Assembly (NCBI GenBank): GCA_947177345.1
Contig: CAMWUB010000073.1
Span: forward strand, 1-6,896
DNA length: 6,896 nt
Source of the DNA: an uncultured Ruminococcus sp.
GTDB lineage: Bacteria > Bacillota > Clostridia > Oscillospirales > Ruminococcaceae
Direction of reading: 5' to 3'
Shown here: positions 1 to 5,650 of the stretch, piece by piece
Layout of the letters: every line of letters begins with the position of its first letter
How positions within the stretch are numbered: position 1 is the first letter of the stretch
Position numbers and translations under genes: made by a program
The notes under the pieces: generated by a model
Database searches by the model: none
What the model was told of the DNA's origin: nothing
What the model saw: the letters and a program-made list of their open reading frames with translations, nothing else

Positions 1-253
1 TGTATTTATATATTACATCATAAGATTTTTGTATTTCAACATCAACGTTCATATCAGGAAAACCTGTTCTCAACTTATAGACAACAGTATATTTTCCGTC
101 AACAATGTTTTCAATTTCATATGTTACAACAGAATAATCAGTATGAGACATATATTCTTCAAGAAAATTTTCAGTAATTTCAAGAAAAATTTCAGCTTTT
201 CCGCATGAAGTAAGCGTAAACAGACAGATTATTGATATAATTAGTTTTTTAAT
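1..253 (-). CDS. Probable lipoprotein, tandem paralogue of its upstream neighbour; partial (3' end outside window), putative ATT start
   Basis: I do not recognise the family. The visible 84 codons are open and begin with a lipoprotein signal peptide: two lysines, a hydrophobic stretch, then LFTLTSCG, with lipobox LTSC and Cys17 as the predicted lipidation site. This implies export and anchoring on the outer face of the cytoplasmic membrane. It matches the upstream lipoprotein in LFTLTSCG, in the later VDGKYTVVY block (residues 51-59) and in the PD..VDV..... VI pattern that follows, so the two are tandem duplicates. No ATG, GTG or TTG precedes the signal peptide in frame. Where the paralogue has ATG, this gene has ATT at 253-251, nine bases after a GGAAAGGA ribosome binding site (270-263). 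I therefore chose ATT. The first in-frame ATG (residue 35) would delete the signal peptide. The upstream gene stops 5 bases earlier, so translation is probably coupled. The alternative is a gene decaying through loss of its start. Confidence 0.7.
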   Translation of the reverse strand, partial: MKKLIISIICLFTLTSCGKAEIFLEITENFLEEYMSHTDYSVVTYEIENIVDGKYTVVYKLRTGFPDMNVDVEIQKSYDVIYKY

Positions 254-258
254 AAAAA

Positions 259-765
259 TCAGTCCTTTCCGGAATATCTGTAGATGTCAAGAATATACTG
301 ATTGTCATATCCGCATTTGTCGAATATATCAATAATTTCCTGTTCCGATATATTTTCCTGTAAAAATTCAGCAACATCTTCCGGATTATCATTGAAATTA
401 AAACGACATTTTTCATTACTGCACGAAAGCCAACAAAATGGTTTATCTTCTTCACGAGGATAATTCTGTATATAATAGACTTTTTCGCCGTCATAGTCGA
501 AAAGACAGGCGATTTTTTCGGGTAGTCTGTACTGTCCTTTTGCATCTGTCCGGAATGTAAATATAACATTGTCATCTTTTTTTACCTTGACGTCAAGCCG
601 ATTATCAGGAATAGCTGATGTTTCTGTATATATAACAGTGTACTTACCGTCAACAGAATTTTCGATATTATATTTCTTTTTTTCAATAGAATCATGATTT
701 GTAATGTTATTTCCGCATGAAGTAAGCGTAAACAGATATATTATTAATATAATTAAATTTTTCAT
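259..765 (-). CDS. Small lipoprotein of unknown function (168 aa)
   Basis: Family not recognised. The N-terminus is a lipoprotein signal peptide: a lysine at residue 2, a hydrophobic core, and lipobox LTSC with Cys17 followed by Gly-Asn-Asn, so the mature protein should be lipid-anchored outside the membrane. The mature part is hydrophilic. It carries VDGKYTVIY (38-46), shared with the downstream paralogue, then a beta-rich middle and a C-terminal acidic helical region (about residues 128-160). Three cysteines lie in the middle (C87, C110, C115), followed by C120 in NEKCRF, and a further Cys is near the C-terminus. The ATG overlaps the purN stop as ATGA (765-762), a classic coupling arrangement, and its ribosome binding site would lie inside the purN end (GGAAAGG). 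The gene is probably expressed with purN, but nothing in it points to purine metabolism. Its signal-peptide coding region shares a 26-base perfect match with the downstream gene. Confidence 0.85.
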   Translation of the reverse strand: MKNLIILIIYLFTLTSCGNNITNHDSIEKKKYNIENSVDGKYTVIYTETSAIPDNRLDVKVKKDDNVIFTFRTDAKGQYRLPEKIACLFDYDGEKVYYIQNYPREEDKPFCWLSCSNEKCRFNFNDNPEDVAEFLQENISEQEIIDIFDKCGYDNQYILDIYRYSGKD

Positions 766-1388
766 TTTTTAACGTAAGCCTTTCCGTCAATGATTTCTAT
801 TTTATCCTGACAGAAAAGCGAAACAGCTTCCGGAAGTAATTTCCACTCGACGTTTTCCATAATACGACGTTGTAAGATTTCCGGCGTATCGTCGTTTTCA
901 ACGTTTACAGTGCCTTGTAATATTATCGCACCGGCATCTGCTTTTTCGTTGACAAAATGTATTGTCGCCCCCGATACCTTTACACCGTATTCAAGGGCTT
1001 TTTCATGTACTTTCAGTCCGTAATATCCCTCACCACAAAACGACGGTATCAGAGCAGGGTGTACATTGATTATCTTATAGGCGTACTCTTTTGTAACGCA
1101 TTCGTCAAGAATGGTCATGAATCCGGCAAGTACTACCAAATCCGCTTTGAGTTCGTTGAGTGTCTTAAGAATCTCCTGACTATATGTAACGCTGTCGGAA
1201 TAGTCTTTACGTGGTATAACTCTTGTCGGAATATCATTATTCCTTGCCCTTTCGAGTGCATAAACTTCCGGTTTTGAGGAAATGACACAAGTAATTTTTC
1301 CGTTCTTTATGATACCGGTTTTCTGTGCGTCAATGAGTGCCTGTAAATTCGTACCACCACCCGAAACGAGTACTACAATATTTTTCAT
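762..1388 (-). CDS. purN: Phosphoribosylglycinamide formyltransferase (GAR transformylase, PurN)
   Basis: A cytoplasmic enzyme that transfers the formyl group of 10-formyltetrahydrofolate to GAR, giving FGAR (third step of IMP synthesis). The 208 residues begin with the phosphate-binding loop VSGGGTNLQALID (8-20). The catalytic core INVHPALIPSF supplies Asn108 and His110, and DAGAII supplies Asp151; these correspond to the Asn-His-Asp set (N106, H108, D144) of the E. coli enzyme. The CGEGYYGLKVHE stretch (118-129) is typical of clostridial PurN as I remember it. The frame stays open upstream to 1436, but I place the start at ATG 1388. It has GGAGG seven bases before it, and the protein then begins MKNIVVLVSGGG as the family does; the longer start would add 16 unrelated residues and run into the TM2 gene. 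The stop overlaps the lipoprotein start by four bases. The enzyme appears intact. Confidence 0.96.
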   Translation of the reverse strand: MKNIVVLVSGGGTNLQALIDAQKTGIIKNGKITCVISSKPEVYALERARNNDIPTRVIPRKDYSDSVTYSQEILKTLNELKADLVVLAGFMTILDECVTKEYAYKIINVHPALIPSFCGEGYYGLKVHEKALEYGVKVSGATIHFVNEKADAGAIILQGTVNVENDDTPEILQRRIMENVEWKLLPEAVSLFCQDKIEIIDGKAYVKK

Positions 1389-1395
1389 TACCTCA

Positions 1396-1400
1396 CCTCC
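1396..1400 (-). promoter_or_regulatory. Ribosome binding site that decides the purN start
   Basis: On the minus strand GGAGG lies directly after the TM2 gene stop (TAA, 1404-1402) and seven bases before ATG 1388. It supports the shorter purN start over the in-frame upstream ATGs at 1436 and 1433, which lie inside the TM2 coding region. Confidence 0.85.
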
Positions 1401-1401
1401 G

Positions 1402-1791
1402 TTACCATTTTGATATAAGTTTACCTTTGCCATCATCGAACTTGTTTATTATAAGTGATACCAAATCCATGACAGTTCCTACCCCGAAACATCCGGCGGT
1501 ACAGAGCCATACTATACCAGTTCCGACTTTTCCGGCGTACATACGGTGTATACCACCCAGTCCGACAAATCCTAAACAGCATAATGCTATTGCTGTAGAC
1601 TTGCTTTTCTTTGAAATACTTATAGAAGTATCAGGATTTATAGTTATATTCTGTACTATATTTTGTGTTACGTTCCGTGTCACGTCCTGAAGCATTTCGT
1701 TGACAGTCTCACCGGCAGACTGTACTATAACGGAATCGCAGAACTCACATCTTGCATAGCGTGTTTCACCGCCACAATATGGACATTTCAT
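1402..1791 (-). CDS. Zinc-ribbon plus TM2-domain membrane protein
   Basis: A 129-residue integral membrane protein. The N-terminus is a short zinc ribbon: CPYC (Cys3, Cys6) and CEFC (Cys15, Cys18) form a CxxC-x8-CxxC metal site. A polar linker (about 20-63) follows, then a TM2 domain: helix 1 at about 66-80, the conserved turn GGIHRMYAGK (79-88) and helix 2 at about 91-116, followed by MDLVSLIINKF and a short charged tail. TM2 proteins are widespread small two-helix membrane proteins with poorly known bacterial function, so I assign no role. The start is ATG 1791, with AAAGGAG ten bases upstream. The gene lies between purM and purN, 125 bases after purM and 13 bases before the purN start, so it probably shares a transcript with purN and may have its own promoter. 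It looks intact. Confidence 0.88.
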   Translation of the reverse strand: MKCPYCGGETRYARCEFCDSVIVQSAGETVNEMLQDVTRNVTQNIVQNITINPDTSISISKKSKSTAIALCCLGFVGLGGIHRMYAGKVGTGIVWLCTAGCFGVGTVMDLVSLIINKFDDGKGKLISKW

Positions 1792-1832
1792 ATATAAATC
1801 ACTCCTTTATATGATTACTGACAACAGACCAT

Positions 1833-1861
1833 ATTATATTTTATTTATATGTTTTATTACA
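1833..1861 (-). promoter_or_regulatory. Candidate promoter for the TM2-purN-lipoprotein segment
   Basis: The minus strand carries a perfect -10 hexamer TATAAT at 1838-1833 in an AT-rich stretch. The -35 position 17 bases upstream (1861-1856) reads TGTAAT, a poor match, so this is a weak call. If used, it would give a leader of about 35 bases before the TM2 gene start and would re-initiate transcription after the hairpin behind purM. Confidence 0.3.
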
Positions 1862-1874
1862 GATTTATTTTCCA

Positions 1875-1905
1875 TTATGCCGGAAGTCGTATACTACCGG
1901 CATAA
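1875..1905. repeat. Inverted repeat (hairpin) downstream of purM
   Basis: Perfect 9-base arms, TTATGCCGG (1875-1883) and CCGGCATAA (1897-1905), can be extended inward by AGT/ACT across one A-A mismatch, leaving a 5-base loop. It lies 11 bases beyond the purM stop. Read on the minus strand, no T-tract follows, so it is not a standard intrinsic terminator for the pur transcript. Read on the plus strand, TTTTT (1909-1913) follows after three bases, which would suit a terminator of antisense transcription. It could also be a 3'-end stabiliser or processing site. Confidence 0.6.
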
Positions 1906-1916
1906 CGGTTTTTAAA

Positions 1917-2954
1917 TCAGCAGATAATAACACCGTCTTCAGCCTCGACGAGTTCGCCGAGTACGTATGCATCTTCACCGGCGGATTTGAGAGTTTCAAT
2001 TGCCTTGTCAACGTCGTTCTTATCGACTGATACAATCATTCCTACACCCATATTGAACGTATTGAACATATCTCTTTCCGGAATATCGCCGGAACGTTTT
2101 ATCAGGTCAAATATCGGGAGTACCTGAACAGAATTTCTTTCGATTTTTGCGGAAATTCCAGCCGGAAGAACTCTTGGAATATTTTCATAGAATCCACCAC
2201 CGGTTATATGGGATATTGCCTTTACATTTACAGCGTTTATGAGTTCTGAAATGGCTTTCACATAGATTCGTGTAGGTGTGAGCAGGCATTCACCGAGTGT
2301 AGTTCCTAAATCGTCGAAGTGTACAGCGAGATTTTTTTCATTTACTTCAAATACTTTCCTTACAAGTGAAAAACCGTTTGAATGTACACCGCTTGACTTT
2401 ATAGCTATGAGAATGTCACCGGCTTTCTGAGTTTCCGGCTTTAAAATCTTGTCTTTATCAACAACACCTACTGAAAAACCGGCGAGGTCATATTCGTCAA
2501 GTGGCATAAGTCCGGGGTGTTCAGCGGTTTCGCCACCGATTAAAGCACATTCAGCTTGTACACAACCCTCTGCAACTCCGGAAACTATTTCAGCTATTTT
2601 TTCCGGATAGTTTTTGCCACAGGCGATATAATCAAGGAAAAACTGTGGCTTTGCTCCACAACAGATAATATCATTAACACACATGGCTACACAGTCTATT
2701 CCGACTGTATCGTGTTTGTCCATAATAAAGGCGAGTTTTATTTTAGTTCCCACGCCGTCAGTACCGGAAACAAGTACAGGTTTTGAAATGCCTGTCATAT
2801 CTAATTCAAAGAGACCACCGAAGCCACCGATACCCGATATTGCTCCGGCAGTCATGGTACGGGCGATATGTTTTTTCATGAGTTCCACGGCTTTATATCC
2901 GGCGGTGACGTCAACACCGGCTTTTTCGTAACTTTTTGAAAAACTGTTATTCAT
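1917..2954 (-). CDS. purM: Phosphoribosylformylglycinamidine cyclo-ligase (AIR synthetase, PurM)
   Basis: A cytoplasmic enzyme using ATP to close FGAM into the imidazole AIR, the fifth step of IMP synthesis. The 345 residues match the usual PurM length. Visible family blocks in order are GIGGFGGLFELD (41-52), the nucleotide/phosphate-binding SGTDGVGTKIKLA (63-75), VAMCVNDIICCGAKPQFFLDY (89-109), the glycine-rich LIGGETAEHPGLM (138-150), YDLAGFSVGVV, SSGVHSNGFSLVR (187-199) and ITGGGFYENIPRVLP (250-264). No key block is missing. The start at ATG 2954 has an AGGAGG site 11 bases upstream, a slightly long spacer containing GGAAATTTTTCC, which could fold and shorten the distance. A strong inverted repeat separates it from purF (74 bases), and another follows its stop. 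The substrate FGAM comes from PurL, which is not in the window; the product feeds PurE. Confidence 0.97.
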   Translation of the reverse strand: MNNSFSKSYEKAGVDVTAGYKAVELMKKHIARTMTAGAISGIGGFGGLFELDMTGISKPVLVSGTDGVGTKIKLAFIMDKHDTVGIDCVAMCVNDIICCGAKPQFFLDYIACGKNYPEKIAEIVSGVAEGCVQAECALIGGETAEHPGLMPLDEYDLAGFSVGVVDKDKILKPETQKAGDILIAIKSSGVHSNGFSLVRKVFEVNEKNLAVHFDDLGTTLGECLLTPTRIYVKAISELINAVNVKAISHITGGGFYENIPRVLPAGISAKIERNSVQVLPIFDLIKRSGDIPERDMFNTFNMGVGMIVSVDKNDVDKAIETLKSAGEDAYVLGELVEAEDGVIIC

Positions 2955-2976
2955 TGGAAAAATTTCCTCCTTATTT

Positions 2977-3019
2977 TTTCAAAACCTGTTTCCGTGTGAT
3001 ATGAAAACAGGTTCTGAAA
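2977..3019. repeat. Strong inverted repeat between purF and purM
   Basis: Two 17-base arms (2977-2993 and 3003-3019) around a 9-base loop pair along their whole length with two G-T wobbles; the core AACCTGTTT / AAACAGGTT is perfect. In the pur mRNA the hairpin starts about 10 bases after the purF stop and ends shortly before the purM ribosome binding site (2970-2966), which it leaves free. On the minus strand it is flanked by A-tracts rather than a U-tract, so it should not stop the pur transcript. On the plus strand TTTTTT (3020-3025) follows immediately, as in an intrinsic terminator facing the antisense direction. Confidence 0.7.
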
Positions 3020-3028
3020 TTTTTTATA

Positions 3029-4453
3029 TTATTCGTTTCCGCTCCAGCAGTAAGTACAGAGCTTACATTCCGGCAGACCTACAGCTTTTATTTTGCCTTC
3101 GAGTGACTGAAATTCAAGTGAAGTCAGTTTCAGACGGCGACATATTTCGTCACGGAGACGTTTTCCACGTTCCGTATTTGTATCGCTGTATTCTGCGATA
3201 TATTTTACACCCTCGACACCTTCAAATTCGTCGATAATCTGCCTTGCGATTAATTCAAGTTCTGAGTGACTACGTGAGAAGTTCAGATATTTGCAACCAT
3301 ACATGATAGGCGGACACGCTGAACGCATATGAACTTCTTTCGCTCCGTTCTCGTACAGAAATTCTACAGTTTCACGCATCTGTGTACCACGTACTATACT
3401 GTCATCTACAAAGAGAAGTTTTTTACCCTCTATAAGTTCGTGTACCGGAATGAGTTTCATTTTTGCAACCTGATTACGCATACTCTGATTGGTCGGCATG
3501 AAACTACGTGGCCATGTAGGTGTATATTTTATGAAAGGTCTTGCAAACGGAATACCGCTTCTGTTGGCGTATCCGATAGCGTGCGGAGTTCCTGAATCGG
3601 GTATACCACAGACATAATCAACATCAGGGAGCTTACCGGCTTTTATATCGTTTTCCGCCATTATTTCACCGTTTCGAGTACGCATTACTTCAACATTTAC
3701 GCCCTCATATACGGCAGTAGGATAGCCATAATAAGTCCACATGAAAGTACATATTTTCATTTTAGAGGGGTCACCCTCGCTGAGTACTTCGCAATCGTCG
3801 GCGGTTATCTTCACGATTTCACCGGCTGTGAGTTCCTTATAAGTTTTATATCCGAGTTTCTGAAATGCAAATGATTCAGTCGAAAGACAGAAACCGTCAC
3901 TTCTTTTGCCTATTATTATAGGTAATCTGCCATACTGGTCTCTTGCCGCAATAATGCAGTCTTTCGTGAGGATTGTAAGCGACATTGTACCCTCAATCTT
4001 CTGTTGTGCGTAGCGTATACCCTCAATAAAGGAATCTTTCTGTGCGATTAATGCACCGATTAAATCTCCGGAGTTGATACTTCCGCTACTCATAGTTTCA
4101 AAGTTCGCACAACCATTTTCAAGGAGTTCCTCAACAAGAGCCTCAGCATTTCTTATTATGCCTACTGAACATACTGCATATAATCCGAGTTTTGAACGTA
4201 CAAGAATCGGTTGCGGGTCGGTATCGCTTATACTTCCTATACAAAGTTTGCCACGCATTTTTACGACATCATCTTCAAATTTAGTCCGGAACGGTGAGTT
4301 TTCTATACTATGGATATTACGCTGAAAACCCAGTTCTTCGGAATAAGATGTCATACCACCTCGACGTGTACCTAAATGTGAATGGTAATCTGTACCGAAA
4401 AATACATCTGTCACGCAATCATTTTTTGATACTGCACCAAAAAATCCACCCAT
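3029..4453 (-). CDS. purF: PurF-type amidophosphoribosyltransferase homologue with a degenerate glutaminase domain
   Basis: PurF makes phosphoribosylamine from PRPP, normally with ammonia channelled from glutamine hydrolysed by an N-terminal Cys. This 474-residue protein has the full layout: an Ntn-type N-terminal domain (about 1-230) and a phosphoribosyltransferase domain with PRPP motif VDDSIVRGTQ (349-358) and flexible-loop-like TPTWPRSF/RNQVAKMKL (311-334). The cysteines expected to hold the Fe-S cluster of Bacillus-type PurF are present: Cys235, Cys387 and the terminal CKLCTYC (463, 466, 469). The glutaminase site is not intact. The protein begins MGGFFG, where the family has MCG(V/I)FG, the codon being GGT. 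The GHxRY block is replaced by IGSISDTDPQP (72-82), HNG by SVG (96-98), and the SSD(T/S)E Asp is missing near 127-130. RRGG (30-33) remains. The gene starts four bases after the purC stop. From memory, MGGFFG proteins form a subfamily in Bacteroidota and Clostridia; I could not check this. Glutamine use is doubtful and ammonia use is plausible. Confidence 0.9.
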   Translation of the reverse strand: MGGFFGAVSKNDCVTDVFFGTDYHSHLGTRRGGMTSYSEELGFQRNIHSIENSPFRTKFEDDVVKMRGKLCIGSISDTDPQPILVRSKLGLYAVCSVGIIRNAEALVEELLENGCANFETMSSGSINSGDLIGALIAQKDSFIEGIRYAQQKIEGTMSLTILTKDCIIAARDQYGRLPIIIGKRSDGFCLSTESFAFQKLGYKTYKELTAGEIVKITADDCEVLSEGDPSKMKICTFMWTYYGYPTAVYEGVNVEVMRTRNGEIMAENDIKAGKLPDVDYVCGIPDSGTPHAIGYANRSGIPFARPFIKYTPTWPRSFMPTNQSMRNQVAKMKLIPVHELIEGKKLLFVDDSIVRGTQMRETVEFLYENGAKEVHMRSACPPIMYGCKYLNFSRSHSELELIARQIIDEFEGVEGVKYIAEYSDTNTERGKRLRDEICRRLKLTSLEFQSLEGKIKAVGLPECKLCTYCWSGNE

Positions 4454-4457
4454 AGAA

Positions 4458-5177
4458 TTATTCTCCCATTAATCTCTTCATGATTTCCTGATATGCTTCT
4501 TCAACACCACCCATGTCACGACGGAAACGGTCTTTATCGAGTTTTTCGTGTGTAGTGCTGTCCCAGAAACGACAGGTATCAGGTGAGATTTCGTCAGCAA
4601 GTATAATAGTTCCGTCGGAAGTCTTGCCGAACTCAATCTTGAAGTCGATGAGGTCAATATTAAGACCTTTGAAGAATTTCAGCATAAATTCGTTGACTTT
4701 GAATGCATATTTTGCGATTGTATCGATTTCTTCCTTTGTAGCGAGACCGAGGGCAAGTGCATAGTAGTCGTTTATGAATGGGTCGCCGAGGTCGTCGTTC
4801 TTGTAGCTGAACTCAAGGATAGGTGTGAGAAGCTGTCTGCCCTCTTCAACGCCCATTCTCTTTGAGAACGAACCAGCGGAAACGTTTCTTACGATAACCT
4901 CAAGAGGTACGATTGAAACTTTCTTGACGATTGTTTCACGTTCGCTGATTTCCTCAACGAGATGTGTCGGAACACCTTCCTTTTCGAGCATCTTGAACAT
5001 GAAGTTAGTCATTCTGTTGTTGACTACTCCCTTGCCTGAAATTGTACCTTTCTTTTCACCGTTGAAAGCGGTTGCATCGTCCTTGTAATCAACGATTACG
5101 AGGTCGGGGTCATTGGTGGCATAGACTTTTTTAGCCTTGCCCTCATAGAGCTGTTCTTGTTTAACGATATTTTCCAT
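4458..5177 (-). CDS. purC: Phosphoribosylaminoimidazole-succinocarboxamide synthase (SAICAR synthetase, PurC)
   Basis: A cytoplasmic ATP-dependent ligase joining aspartate to CAIR to give SAICAR. The 239 residues are the usual bacterial length. Visible motifs are the nucleotide-binding YEGKAKKVY (11-19), the first family signature IVPLEVIVRNVSAGSF (89-104), the second signature LIDFKIEFG (176-184) and LADEISPDTCRFWD (193-206), which carries metal/ATP-site acidic residues. Nothing is missing. The start is ATG 5177, eight bases after AGGAGG. The stop TAA lies four bases before the purF ATG, so the two genes are almost certainly translated from one message. Upstream, 61 bases separate it from the second DUF6440 gene. 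CAIR is supplied by PurE, two small genes upstream. Confidence 0.98.
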   Translation of the reverse strand: MENIVKQEQLYEGKAKKVYATNDPDLVIVDYKDDATAFNGEKKGTISGKGVVNNRMTNFMFKMLEKEGVPTHLVEEISERETIVKKVSIVPLEVIVRNVSAGSFSKRMGVEEGRQLLTPILEFSYKNDDLGDPFINDYYALALGLATKEEIDTIAKYAFKVNEFMLKFFKGLNIDLIDFKIEFGKTSDGTIILADEISPDTCRFWDSTTHEKLDKDRFRRDMGGVEEAYQEIMKRLMGE

Positions 5178-5191
5178 TGTTTTTTCCTCCT

Positions 5192-5226
5192 GTGAAATAT
5201 ATATACAAGTTCACGTCATTGTGAAC
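5192..5226 (-). promoter_or_regulatory. Possible small alternative hairpins in the purC leader
   Basis: Reading the minus strand, GTTCAC (5226-5221) pairs with GTGAAC (5214-5209) over a 6-base loop. The same GTGAA can instead pair with TTCAC (5196-5192), which lies directly against the AGGAGG of purC. The two folds exclude each other. The stems are only 5-6 base pairs, so this is a weak structural observation, not an assigned regulator. Confidence 0.25.
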
Positions 5227-5238
5227 CGTAAAGCGTTT

Positions 5239-5430
5239 TTAATGTAAGTCAATTACGACATTTCCCTTGTCGTCGAGCAGGGGTGTAAGTCCCGCATTTG
5301 CAGTACTGTAAGTATTCAGATAATTAACCCCTGTAACAGTATCTACAATAATCTGTATTGCTCCGAAACCTAAAGCCTGTTCGTCCTTTACAATAAAGCG
5401 TTTCGGATTTTTTTCTGATTTTTCAAACAT
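5239..5430 (-). CDS. DUF6440-like small protein, second copy
   Basis: A 63-residue soluble protein with no signal peptide or membrane segment. It has the layout I associate with DUF6440: a basic N-terminus with KRFIVK (10-15), the core IIVDTVTGVNYLNT (27-40) and the end GLTPLLDDKGNVVID. About 35 of 58 alignable residues are identical to the copy just upstream, including IVDTVTGVNYLNT, so the pair arose by tandem duplication. This copy keeps the family-like GLTPLLD end; the other does not. Its start ATG 5430 has AGGAGA nine bases upstream and lies 19 bases after the first copy's stop. Function is unknown for the family as far as I know. The position between purE and purC suggests co-expression with purine genes, nothing more. 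Small size plus a strongly conserved core argues for a real gene. Confidence 0.82.
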   Translation of the reverse strand: MFEKSEKNPKRFIVKDEQALGFGAIQIIVDTVTGVNYLNTYSTANAGLTPLLDDKGNVVIDLH

Positions 5431-5449
5431 TGTTTTAATTCTCCTGTGA

Positions 5450-5650
5450 TTATTTTTCCTGTAACTTGCTTACGTCGTCGACAATTATTTTGTCATTGGC
5501 ATCACGCATTATTGTAAGTCCCTGTGACGAACCCCCGACAGTATTCAGATAGTTCACGCCGGTTACGGTATCAACAATAACTTGTATCGCACCCATGCCA
5601 AGCCCCTGACTTTCCTTTACAACAAAGCGTTTTTCTTTCTTCTCAAACAT
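5450..5650 (-). CDS. DUF6440-like small protein, first copy
   Basis: A 66-residue soluble protein, paralogue of the next gene downstream. It has KRFVVK (7-12), the shared core GAIQVIVDTVTGVNYLNT (20-37) and a diverged end: GLTIMRDANDK replaces GLTPLLD, and a charged tail (DVSKLQEK) is added. It has no membrane segment or known catalytic motif, and its function is unknown. The start ATG 5650 overlaps the purE stop (ATGTTTGA, 8 bases), and AGGAGG lies nine bases upstream inside the purE end, so translation is probably coupled to purE. The divergence at the C-terminal turn, against the conserved TVTGVNYLNT core, suggests the two copies have begun to differ in role or partner. Confidence 0.83.
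   Translation of the reverse strand: MFEKKEKRFVVKESQGLGMGAIQVIVDTVTGVNYLNTVGGSSQGLTIMRDANDKIIVDDVSKLQEK

Noticed and set aside
249..575. A 108-codon minus-strand frame overlapping the lipoprotein gene
   Set aside because: It lies in another frame of the lipoprotein gene, which has a signal peptide, a coupled start and a paralogue. This frame has none of these.
1389..1436. Longer purN with an extra 16-residue N-terminus
   Set aside because: The extension overlaps the TM2 gene end, is not family-like, and a good GGAGG site serves the ATG at 1388.
957..1690. Plus-strand open frames opposite purN and the TM2 gene
   Set aside because: They lie antisense to well-supported genes, show no recognisable domain, and lack ribosome binding sites; they are shadows of the minus-strand frames.
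1796..1824. TTGTCA (1824-1819, minus strand) as a -35 box for the TM2 gene
   Set aside because: The matching -10 position reads TGATTT and would lie on top of the ribosome binding region, too close to the start codon.
2955..3028. Intrinsic terminator ending the purF transcript
   Set aside because: The stem is strong, but in the sense direction it is followed by AAATAAGGAGG rather than a U-tract, so I recorded it as an inverted repeat only.
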